Shown here in pieces: positions 1 to 7,483 of a DNA stretch of 11,027 bases (positions are counted from its first letter, which is position 1; each line of letters opens with the position of its first letter). The stretch is from Brachionus koreanus (taxonomy: Eukaryota > Rotifera > Eurotatoria > Ploima > Brachionidae): the NCBI GenBank assembly GCA_016987375.1, contig PJRA01000314.1:667500-678526 (forward strand), read 5' to 3'. The position numbers were made by a program, and so were the translations under genes. The notes beneath the pieces are model-generated. The model saw only the letters and a list, made by a program, of their open reading frames with translations, was not told where the DNA came from and made no database searches.

Positions 1-275
1 AGGCTTGCCAACCTCCCTCGTATACTTTTTCACTCAAAAAACCCCAAAAATTTTCGATTGGGCGCGCTTGAGGGACATTTGGCGGGTTGATATCTTTGGT
101 CACATAACTTACATTTTCGTTCATCCATGCTGTGCTTACCATAGAATAGTGAGCAGACGCTAAGTCAGACCAAAAAACGTAGTCAAGGTCTTCATGATAC
201 TCATGTATAAATGGGAGCAGTCGTTTATTTATTCAAGCATTCGTCGATATAGATTCTCGAATTGATGGCAACCGC
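1..275 (-). mobile_element. IS630/Tc1/mariner-type transposase relic, DDE C-terminal part, cut by window edge
   Basis: Read on the minus strand, 226 down to 2 is one open frame of 75 codons. It contains a second-catalytic-Asp type motif (DYVFWSDLASAHYS) and, about 40 residues on, the NPPNVPQARPIENFW motif carrying the DDE-type Glu, then KVYEGGW. This spacing and wording are typical of the catalytic core of IS630/Tc1/mariner transposases. The preceding part of the domain (IYIDECLNK) is at 228-275 in another frame. The two frames meet in a short tandem repeat of TAAA near 224-233, so a 4-base duplication probably broke the gene. No coding resemblance is seen above about 285, so the N-terminus is lost, and the C-terminal end and its terminal repeat lie beyond the left edge. 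Inactive relic; the superfamily is clear, the family inside it is not. Confidence 0.8.
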
Positions 276-422
276 CTTTGATAAATATGAAAAACAAAAT
301 TTAATGATTTTTAATGCATCAAATCATTTCTGCTTCAAAAATGTATTTTTGAAAAGATTAAAAAAATTTAAAAATAATTTAAATATAAATTTAATTAAAC
401 TAAATTAAAATAGTTAATTAAT

Positions 423-645
423 TTAACACTAGAAGCACCAAAGGAGTCATTTTGACTATTTTGAAAATTTTTAAATCCTCGTATCTTTTGAATAGATTTT
501 TCAAATAAATATATCTTTTTTGATTTATGTAGATTTTAAAATTTTCTTTAAAAAGTGCTGTTACTTTATAAAATTATTATAGTTTTTTTTTTAATATTTT
601 TGAATTGAAAAAACGTGAAAAAATGCTTGGTGCTTCTAGTGTTAA
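423..645. mobile_element. Complete piggyBac-like MITE (copy 1)
   Basis: TTAA at 423-426 and TTAA at 642-645 flank a 215-bp segment whose ends are inverted repeats. The left end (427 onward) reads CACTAGAAGCACCAA and the right end (to 641) is its exact reverse complement, 15 bp, or 19 bp with the TTAA. There is no coding capacity and the interior is AT-rich. A TTAA target duplication with C-starting terminal repeats is characteristic of piggyBac-type elements, so this is called a non-autonomous piggyBac-like MITE; the superfamily is an inference from the ends alone. A small subterminal inverted repeat (AGTCA-TTT-TGACT, 445-457) follows the left end. A second copy starts at 10657. Confidence 0.85.
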
Positions 646-808
646 CAAAAAAAATATTAAATAATAATAATTATGATAAGCTACCCTTTTTTTTAAAATA
701 TATATAGAATAGAATATTCGTAGAGGGCTTTAGCGATGGCGAAAGTGCAGCATCGGATCAGCACCACAGCCCTAGCAGCCGCGGGCTCACCGATGGACAC
801 AAGAGGTT

Positions 809-1350
809 TCAAACCGACTGAAGCCAGGTAACCCTTTTAGTACTCTCTAATTTATCACCTCTTGACGGAGGAATTAGAGAGACATGCACTGAATGAATGT
901 GTCTATCCAACTTGCTTTTAAAGCTATTTGATAAATTTTAAAATTTAATTTTTTATTTCACTAGGTTACTCATTCCATCTCTTGATTTTTCTATTGGTGA
1001 AAAATTTTCGCGCTGCTTTGCTAAACCTTTTTTTGTGTCCTCAAATATTGCTCGCGGGACCGGCCGTTATAAGAGAATTACATTTAGATACAGGATTTTG
1101 CCAGTTCACTAAGTTAAGCCGATTAATACATTTAAAAAATTCTAATAAGTCTCCTCTTTTTCGGCTCGCTTTTAAAGGCGTTTAACCGAGCATTGCTAAT
1201 CTCTGTTCATACTTAAAGTGCCTGATCTGAGGGACCAACTTAGTTGCACGTCTTTGTTTTTTTTTCCATTTACTCATTATCTTTTTTCAGATATGGATAC
1301 AAAGCTGCAGCAGCATACTCAAGTTGAAGCCTTGCGAAAGTTACATACAG
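809..1350 (-). pseudogene. LINE ORF2 C-terminal region, disrupted
   Basis: Minus-strand frames here match the region after the reverse transcriptase of Jockey/CR1-type ORF2 proteins. From 1350 to 1270 the reading is LYVTFARLQLEYAAAALYPYLKKD, the usual 'L-x-R-P-hydrophobic-EYA-x-x-x-W-x-PYLKKD' motif in weathered form. After a frame change, 1256 down to 966 reads QRRATKLVPQIRHFKYEQRLAML, then a stop, then RKRGDLLEFFKCINRLNLV, TAGPAS, KRFSKAARKFFTNR and RWNE before another stop. A further frame change leads to FKSKLDRH (from 925), typical of the very end of ORF2. There are at least two frameshifts and four stops. The plus-strand open frame over 982-1185 is only the antisense of this. Confidence 0.82.
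843..881 (-). other. Stem-loop in LINE 3' region
   Basis: CTCTCTAATT at 843-852 pairs exactly with AATTAGAGAG at 872-881, and inside it CCTC pairs with GAGG around a six-base loop. The fold is nearly symmetric in both strands. It lies in the 3' part of the LINE A relic, where structured RNA often helps the element's reverse transcriptase recognise its own transcript. That role is an inference; the pairing is directly visible. Confidence 0.6.
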
Positions 1351-1454
1351 CCGTGTTGCCGGGGTGCAATCAAATCATATTTGATTAAATGAGCCATATC
1401 TGCCTCCTTGATTATTTTTTCTGTTATTTTACATGGTACTGAAGTCAGTGAGAC
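1341..1454 (-). pseudogene. LINE reverse transcriptase N-terminal motif fragment
   Basis: Minus-strand 1454 to 1341 reads VSLTSVPCKITEKIIKEADM, followed by HLIKYDLIAPRQHGC and a stop. This matches the start of the reverse transcriptase domain in Jockey/CR1-like LINEs, where the consensus runs 'RPVSLTSV-x-CKI-x-EKII ... HL-x-x-x-x-LI-x-x-QHGF'. The next residues expected (palm motifs A to E) are missing: the sequence passes directly into the ORF2 C-terminal motif starting at 1350, so an internal deletion of most of the RT domain is implied. Confidence 0.8.
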
Positions 1455-1473
1455 TAGTCTTTAGTTTTCTGTC

Positions 1474-1650
1474 TCAGTTTACTTCCTTTCTTAAAGATAT
1501 GAGTTTTATTGCCTTTTTTTCTAAACGTTTTATATCCTCAGTATTAAATCAAGAACGTTATTACCAAATGTTGAGTCATGCACATGTCAGGTTAGAAAAT
1601 TTAACTGCAAAGTTTCTACAAACTTAATGCTGCGATTCCTTACTTTGCTT
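1474..1650 (-). pseudogene. LINE endonuclease-like and post-RT-like motif fragments
   Basis: Minus strand from about 1625 to 1539 reads KFVETLQLNFLT, a stop, then HVHDSTFGNNVLDLIL. This resembles the late part of an APE-type LINE endonuclease, where 'F-L-x-QHV-x-x-PTRGNN-x-LDL-hydrophobic-L' is common. One base out of frame, 1542 to 1474 reads TEDIKRLEKKAIKLISLRKE, which resembles the post-RT 'DI-x-x-LEKVQRRATKLIP-x-LR' motif with a few residues lost. If both readings are right, parts from opposite ends of one ORF2 lie side by side. The plus-strand open frame over 1433-1627 is antisense to this and has no features of its own. Confidence 0.5.
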
Positions 1651-1689
1651 ATACCATTGCCTTCGACAAGTCCAATTTAGCTGTTCCAT

Positions 1690-2400
1690 TTAATTAGCGG
1701 GTAGTGAAAGAACGCATTGTAGAATTTCGTACAACTTCAACTTTTTGAAAATGATTTTACAAATTGACAAAGAGCTTTTTAGCATAAATCCTGCGATTCT
1801 GCAAATAAGATTGATTTTTGACGACACCTTGATTTTGATATTTTCGAATAGTTTATTGAACCACTGTTTTGGATCGAATTGAATACCTAAAAAGATTGGA
1901 AAAGGCTCTAAAGCGATCGGATGATTGTCTTTTTGTAATTTAAGCTTGTATTTTGATTCATAGTTTGCACGATGACCAGCAGTTGTAAAGACAGAATGTA
2001 GTATTGATACTTAGGCCGCATTGGCTACAGAAGGTTTTGGATGCAGTGAATGGTGTGATTTAGCTTTTGTTCAATCAAAATAAGGATTGTTCACTTTGCA
2101 TAATTTTGGTAACATCGGTGACAAAAAAAATGAAAAAGTGTTGGTAAAAGACAGCTTCTTTGTAGTAAACCGCTCGATATTCCAGATTCACTTGATAGAG
2201 AGTTGTTGATTGAGACCACTAATTTCCTATTAATAAGAAATTGGTTTATTAAGTCAAACAAAAATTGATTTAAGAGATTTTTGGTTTTGTGGGAGAAACC
2301 TATATGTGATGGATTGTCAAAAGACTTCTGAAAGTCAAATAATATAGCAACAGTGTACTCTTTGTTAAAATTTGGGATAATTTTGTTTTTTTCGAAAGTG
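1690..2400 (-). pseudogene. LINE B reverse transcriptase palm fragment, frameshifted
   Basis: Minus-strand 2378 to 2091 is a 95-codon open stretch containing YTVAILFDFQKSFDNP (RT motif A), then INQFLINRKLVVSINNSLS, then SGLLQRSCLLPTLF, a decayed form of the 'SGVPQGSVLSPTLF' motif B. Here the PQG core is replaced by LQR. A frameshift in a T-run moves the continuation (FVTDVTK) to another frame. The 'FADD' motif C is not recognisable. From 2010 to 1690 the frame is again open and reads FTTAGHRANYESKYKLKL, PIFLGIQFDP and LICRIAGFMLKSS, typical of the region around and after motif D/E in Jockey-like RTs. The gene is dead. Its position upstream of the endonuclease-like piece argues for a different element from relic A. 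Confidence 0.82.
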
Positions 2401-3079
2401 TATAAATCTTAGTTTAAAAGTATCACCATTTGTTATTTATTATTTAAATTTTATAATATCAAAATTAAAAAAGGATTCAAGATTGAGAATATTTTGTTAG
2501 CCACCTAGCTATGCTTACAGAAGTAGACTTTTTGAGTCAATTAATCAACTAAAACTTAGTTTAATCAGCTGCAATTTAATTTTACCGACATTTCAGATTT
2601 TTAGAGAATTATTAATTAATTATTCAATGATTTTTTAGGTCTTTTAAAAAATTATTTATAGTCAAAATTTTTTATTTTGATCCCACAGGGGTCCGAAGTT
2701 AGGTGTTAGCTCAAAAAGTACTTTCCCTTTAAGACTTTTCTTCTCAGAAACAATACTTTCAAACCCTAAATATCAGCATATATTCTGAAAGAAAATTAAA
2801 TTTCCCACATTAAAAACCAAAGTATTTTAAAAATAATTTTAAAAATAAATTATCAATATTAACCCCAGAAAAGAGAAAAAAATTACTTCTTTTTTTTATT
2901 ATTTTTGTATCTAACGAGTGTAGAATAAAAATGGCACTTAAGTTAAATTTAATTTTCTATAAAAGTGGACATAGCCTTTTCCAATTTTTTTTCAAAATTT
3001 AAAATCAGACTGATCCTAGCTTTAAAAAAACTTCATAAAGTTGAATTTTTGATAAAAATTTTTAAAAATAACTGTTCTT
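2401..3079. other. AT-rich intergenic DNA, no gene seen
   Basis: Homopolymer A and T runs dominate and all frames are closed at short intervals. The only compositional blip is a GC-richer patch at about 2680-2700 with a CCC-ACA-GGG mini hairpin. I see no coding, RNA gene or transposon end here. The 5' border of the LINE B relic probably lies somewhere between 2400 and 2500. Confidence 0.6.
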
Positions 3080-3620
3080 TGATTTCAGGATAAAATAATT
3101 TTTTTCCTATCTATTTTATTTAAAACTAAAATTTGACAGTAATTCTAGGACAATCTGATCATCAAAAAAACATCTTAAATTTACCTTTTTTTTTAAACTG
3201 ATATAAACCTAGCAAAAAAATAATCAAATTTTTTAAAAATCAATTTTCTAAAAACTTAGCTTCCTTTCTTAATTTAAAACAGCATTAATTTAAAATCAAG
3301 AAGTAATTAAGATGAAAATTTAAACTCAGAAAAAAAATCTTTAAAAAGTACATTACAATTAGCATATTTTTTATTTTTTAGAATGTTTAAATAAAAAACT
3401 AACAGCAACTGCAAAAAATTAATTCCCAAAATTAATATTTTTCTATGAAAATTTTTTCATTATTTAATTTTTTTAAAGATTTTTTATTGATTTTTAAAGC
3501 ATTTGAATTCATAATTTTATGTTTAACTGCAATTTCAATTTATTCAAGAAAAATCAGTTGTTTCAGTTTTTTTTTCTAGTTTAATTTTTAATCTAAATTA
3601 TAAATTTATAACTTTTAAAA
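3080..3620 (+). repeat. Direct duplication, upstream copy
   Basis: This non-coding segment is repeated at about 3881-4495 in the same order and orientation. Shared landmarks are TTCTAGGACAATCTGAT (3143-3159 and 3946-3962), the AAAATCAAGAAGTAATTAAG block (ending near 3311 and 4122), an ACATTACAAT block, and TTTTTTTTTCTAG (3567-3579 and 4439-4451). The offset grows from 803 to 872 bases along the pair, so indels have accumulated. The borders are approximate. Unlike the second copy, this one is not followed by a methyltransferase gene; the sequence after 3620 has no recognisable coding. Confidence 0.8.
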
Positions 3621-3880
3621 AAGTATTTAAGCGGGCTGGTTGATTTTGTGATCAGCTGGTCATACATTTTATTCAAAAAATTTATTCAATAAATTTCATG
3701 AACTTAAGTTCATAGAATTTACTAAAAAAATGGTAATTGAGTAAGTTTATTAACAAAGCTATATATCTACCAGTATAAAAAAATGGATCATACAAGTTAC
3801 CAAAAACTAGTTTTTTAAAATAGTTTCGAGTAAAAAAAGAAACGTCTCATTTTTTCATTTTAAGCTAATAAACTTTGAGT

Positions 3881-4495
3881 TTTATTTCAAGATAATAAGA
3901 TTTTTTTTTAAATTTATTTTATTTAAAACTAAAATTTGACACTGATTCTAGGACAATCTGATGATTAAAAAAACATCAATAATTTTTCTCTTTTTTTTTT
4001 AACCTGAAATAAACCTAGCTAGAATATTATCTAAATTTTAAAAAAATATAAATTTTCAAAATACTTAAGTCTTTTTTTTTTAATTTAAAACATCATTAAT
4101 TTAAAATCAAGAAGTAATTAAGATAAGAATAAAAACTAAAAAAAAAGAATCTCTTAAATATACATTACAATAAAGGATATTTCTTATTTTGTAGACTGAT
4201 TTATTAAAAATTAATAACAACTGCAAATAGTTTATTTCCGGGATTAGTATTTTTTATTTTTTAATTTTCTAGAGATTCTTGATTGATTTTTTGGTGCATT
4301 TCAACTAGTTTTTTTCCATAATTTATGTTTAAATGTTATTTCTATTCCTTCAAGAAAAACTTATAAATTTGTCAAGAATTTGATTTTTTTTTTCTGACAA
4401 AATTGTCAAAAATCATCAATAACAAAAAATAATTTTCATTTTTTTTTCTAGTTTATTTTTTTTAATCTAATTTATAAATTTCTTAATTTTAAGAA
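3881..4495 (+). repeat. Direct duplication, downstream copy next to the methyltransferase gene
   Basis: Second copy of the segment at about 3080-3620. It is longer, mainly because of extra sequence around 4355-4435 that includes a small TTGTCA/TGACAA inverted repeat. It ends within about 10 bases of the methyltransferase start codon at 4503, so it would contain that gene's promoter and 5' leader. Near its end are two splice-acceptor-like sites: TTTTTTTTTCTAG ending at 4451, also present in the other copy, and TTAATTTTAAG ending at 4493, ten bases before the ATG. Whether either is used in cis- or trans-splicing cannot be told from the sequence. Confidence 0.78.
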
Positions 4496-4502
4496 TAAAC
4501 AA

Positions 4503-5459
4503 ATGAATAATTTAAAATTAATTATATCATTTTTTTGCATTTTTTTTGTTATTTTGGCATTAATACAGAGAGACAATCAATCAAAATTAAAAGAGCTTTT
4601 TAAAACGACATTTTCAAACGAATACAAGAACTTACCAAGTTCTGATTCAATTTTGAATCAAATCAGGGTCAGAGATTTTATGTTTTACAAGTGTAAAAAC
4701 ATAAAAAGAATTGGAGGTAATTCAGAATATTTAAAAAATGCTCCAGATGAGTTGTGGCGCATAGACGGTGCCTGGTATATTTGTTTGGATGGTCAAGCAA
4801 AGCCTCAAAAGTCACAGTGTAATGTTTTATCATTTGGAATCAATCATGACTTGACTTTTGATGATGAAATGAGAAATTCATACGAATGCAATATTTTTTC
4901 ATTTGATCCATTTGTTGAAGCAGAAAAATTTAAAACAATTAGGGAAAATAATTTGAATTTGAAAAATTCACCAATACTCAAAGTCGATCAAAAATGGTCA
5001 TTTTATCGAATTGGTATTAGTGGCAACATAGACAAAAGACTAGACTCTGCCAATTTGAAAATAAAGGATTTAATTAGTTTTGACAGTATCTTAATGCTCA
5101 CAAATTTGAAAAACAAAATTATTGATGTTTTTAAAATGGATATAGAAGGAGCAGAAAAAGAAGTTTTCAAAAGTCTTGACATGAATTATGCATGTCAATA
5201 TATTAAGAATTTAGTTTTCGAAACGCATAAAACAGTCAAGTTTTTAGATTTGGTCAAATTGGAAAAATGCTTTCGACTATTTTGGAGAAGCACTCGCTTT
5301 TTTGCTGGAGATTCAAGTGGTCCTACTGGTCATATAACAGAGTTTCAAAATCCAAATGGATGGAAGCTAGATATTAAAAAATTTTCAAATGAAATCAACT
5401 TAGCCGAGTTTATGTTCACTTCTGGCGAGTTGTATTTTGTCAACATAAATTTTATTTAG
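4503..5459 (+). CDS. METTL24-like membrane-anchored methyltransferase
   Basis: Predicted 318-residue protein from a single exon, ATG to TAG. Residues 4-21 are a hydrophobic stretch after a short N-terminus with one Lys, and Arg/Lys follow, which fits a signal anchor of a type II Golgi or secretory-pathway protein. The rest reads as a Rossmann-type S-adenosylmethionine methyltransferase of the METTL24/FkbM-like group: VLSFGINHDLTFDDEM (108-123, cofactor loop), IFSFDPF (131-137, acidic end of the second strand), FYRIGISG (167-174), DVFKMDIEGAE (208-218), LVFETH (237-242) and a terminal ELYFVNI. These motifs are in the order expected and the protein ends where family members end, so it looks complete and intact. 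Conserved Cys residues (64, 94, 106) lie ahead of the fold. The substrate is unknown for this family as far as I know. The upstream DNA is the second copy of a direct duplication. Confidence 0.88.
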   Translation: MNNLKLIISFFCIFFVILALIQRDNQSKLKELFKTTFSNEYKNLPSSDSILNQIRVRDFMFYKCKNIKRIGGNSEYLKNAPDELWRIDGAWYICLDGQAKPQKSQCNVLSFGINHDLTFDDEMRNSYECNIFSFDPFVEAEKFKTIRENNLNLKNSPILKVDQKWSFYRIGISGNIDKRLDSANLKIKDLISFDSILMLTNLKNKIIDVFKMDIEGAEKEVFKSLDMNYACQYIKNLVFETHKTVKFLDLVKLEKCFRLFWRSTRFFAGDSSGPTGHITEFQNPNGWKLDIKKFSNEINLAEFMFTSGELYFVNINFI

Positions 5460-5627
5460 ATTATTTACGAAAAAATATTCATATTTATTTAATATCAGAT
5501 AATTATATAATCTATATTTTTTTATGGTTTTATTTGCTGTTTTTCCAATTTAATATGATAAAAAAGAAAATTATTTCTTTTCTAAAACTAAAGTCCAGAT
5601 AAAGATAAAAGCATTTTAAATGATAAT

Positions 5628-5683
5628 AATAAAAACTGCTCTGTATAACATTAAGGTTATACACACGCCTTTAACTAAATAAA
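5628..5683 (+). promoter_or_regulatory. Candidate polyadenylation signals of the methyltransferase gene
   Basis: AATAAA occurs at 5628-5633 and again at 5678-5683, about 170 and 220 bases after the stop codon, in a suitable position for the 3' end of the transcript. In DNA this AT-rich the hexamer is common by chance, so the assignment is weak. Confidence 0.35.
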
Positions 5684-7445
5684 ATATTTTATTTGATTAT
5701 TCAAATTCTGTTCAAAATTATTGTCAATCAGTATTCAAAATATTCTAATTTCTTATCATTTATACATATACATAATCCGTTAAACTCTATTTTATACCTC
5801 AACAGTAAATTCGTTCTGTCTTTTTTATATTATTTATCAAACTAGAATTTCTCTCTTTTTTTTACTCTAGTAAAAGTTAAATCTTTTTAAGACCATTATT
5901 TTACCATAATTCTATTTTTGCTAATACAGCAATGACTGACGGCAGCTGACTTTTATTTTAACAAAAAATCAGAGTAATTATGTGGCAAAAACTTAACTTA
6001 TTCTGCTACTTTAAATTATAAAAATATTTTTAACTCTTTGATTTTTTAATTCAATAAAATTTTATAAAATGAAAGCTTTATAAGAAAATCTTGATATTTT
6101 GGTAATGATATCTCATTATTGAAAAAAAAAGGCCTGTCAGCAACAGCAAAATTTTGTGAAGTATGATATCTGATGGATAGCGAAAATGTGCTTAAAGCAG
6201 AGTTGATCAAAAGTCAAAGTCTATTCTGGACTTTTGTGATAAAAATATTTTTTCAATTTAAGTAGAGTAAAAATTAACATTCAAAAATAAAAAACGATAG
6301 CTGATATATTTAAAAAAAAATTAATTTATTTATCTAGAAGAAAATAATTTTTAATACGTTTTTTTTATTTTTAAAAATACAAAATTAACGATATTTTAAA
6401 AAAAGGAAAAGAAAAATGTGGAATAATAGAAAAGCCATTTAAAAAAAAAAACAAGATTTATAAAGTGATTGTATTTTACTCCTCTTTAACATCTTAATTT
6501 GAGCTTAAAATAATTTCTTGAATTTTGACCAACTCTTGCTAAAAGTTAAGAAGGGTGTAAGATTGGTCAAAGAAATTTAATAGTTGTAATTTATTAGGGA
6601 AGAGGCTTTCTCATCCAGCTCTTCGAACGACTTTTGAGAGCAACTGCAAGTTTAGTAAATTATCAAATTACCTTTACACTTCACAATCAACGAAATCTTG
6701 TAACCTTAATTCAATTCAGAGCCCTATAGAGCATTTTTGTTTAATTTTTGAAGATTAGCTAACTATTAATTTTTTTTTGCATTGATAAATTGAAAAAAGT
6801 TAAAAAAAAACGCAAAACTTTATTACTAACAAAAAAAATTAAGATCTTCTTTTTAGAAAGCCAAATTTAAAAATATTTAGTGTGCCAACAAAATAATTCA
6901 AAGAATCGAGGAAAAATCCATTTTTTTGTTCTAAGTAATTTAATTTTTTTCGAAATAAAATTCACAAAAACTACTGTATTTTTTTCTTTTATTAAATGTT
7001 AATCAAAGAAATAAATAAATACTTAACTTGTTTATCATGTTTAGTATTAGTTTAGTTTAGTATCAAGTTCGGTTTTAGAAATTATTTTATGTTCGAATGA
7101 GTTTTTTTTTTTAAATTTAACTTTTTTAAAATAAAACTTAATTTCTAAAAAAATTTTAAAGTTTATGCAATAAATAAAATATTGAATTTTTCTCATTTAA
7201 TATCAAGAGCAAACATTATATTAGAAAAAATATGGAGAGCAAAGCAAAATTTAAATTTTGCATTTAAAATCGAACTAAAAAAGCCGATAAACACATATCC
7301 TAAAATAATTTCTAAGTTAAAATTTTTTAAATTGTAATCGCAATTTGGATGTTTAATCAAGATTAGATTAGCAAATGTTTGTTTTTTAAACCTGATGTTA
7401 AATAAAACCTAAAGGTGTGCCTCAGAGTTTAGAGTTTTTTCAAAG
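5684..7445. other. AT-rich intergenic DNA with small inverted repeats
   Basis: No gene is recognised. Two small inverted repeats are visible: CAAAAGTC/GACTTTTG at 6208-6215 and 6229-6236 (13-base loop), and TTTGACCAA/TTGGTCAAA at 6524-6532 and 6563-6571, which extends by ATTTC/GAAAT after a bulge. A stop-free plus-strand stretch of about 65 codons without an ATG runs from about 6561 to 6756 in slightly less AT-rich sequence; I cannot match it to a family. The remainder is A/T runs with frequent stops. Confidence 0.55.
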
Positions 7446-7465
7446 TATAAATGAAAAAATTTTAA
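7446..7465 (+). promoter_or_regulatory. Possible TATA box and tiny upstream ORF before the glucanase gene
   Basis: TATAAA at 7446-7451 lies 38 bases before the predicted start codon, a plausible core promoter spacing only if the leader is very short. Overlapping it, ATG at 7451 opens a four-codon frame closed at 7463-7465. If transcription starts further upstream this would be a tiny upstream ORF. The AT-rich background makes chance TATA matches common. Confidence 0.3.
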
Positions 7466-7483
7466 TCTTTATCTAAAATAAAA

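Larger units (their letters stand above)
696..1650 (-). mobile_element. Non-LTR retrotransposon (LINE) relic A with 3' end
   Basis: This minus-strand block holds degraded pieces of a LINE ORF2 followed by a GC-rich 3' region. The 3' terminus is near 696-718, where a short repetitive tail (TATTC and TA units on the minus strand) and an A-rich stretch follow, as in many LINEs with microsatellite-like tails. From 3' to 5' the pieces are: structured 3' region (about 720-925), ORF2 C-terminus (about 809-1350), an N-terminal reverse transcriptase motif (1341-1454), and endonuclease-like and post-RT-like motifs (1474-1650). Most of the reverse transcriptase is deleted. Motif style (QRRATKLVPQIRHFKYEQRL, FFKCINRLNL, FKSKLDRH) suggests a Jockey/CR1-like lineage, without certainty on the clade. 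Confidence 0.8.

Noticed and set aside
720..830. Possible self-cleaving (HDV-like) ribozyme, because of several GC-rich pairings
   Set aside because: The strand order needed for the nested double pseudoknot does not fit: no upstream strand pairs with the last helix, and CATCGG lies in the wrong loop. Coding traces on the minus strand identify the region as a LINE 3' end.
806..832. tRNA/SINE B-box-like GGTTTCAAACC and a splice-donor-like AGGTAAC, suggesting a SINE or spliced-leader RNA gene
   Set aside because: No matching A box at normal spacing, no acceptor-stem fold and no clear Sm site. The minus-strand frame runs through it as ORF2-derived sequence, so these are chance matches.
982..1185. 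Plus-strand open frame of 67 codons
   Set aside because: It is antisense to the clear ORF2 C-terminal motifs of LINE relic A.
1433..1627. Plus-strand open frame of 64 codons
   Set aside because: It is antisense to LINE endonuclease/RT fragments on the minus strand and has no features of its own.
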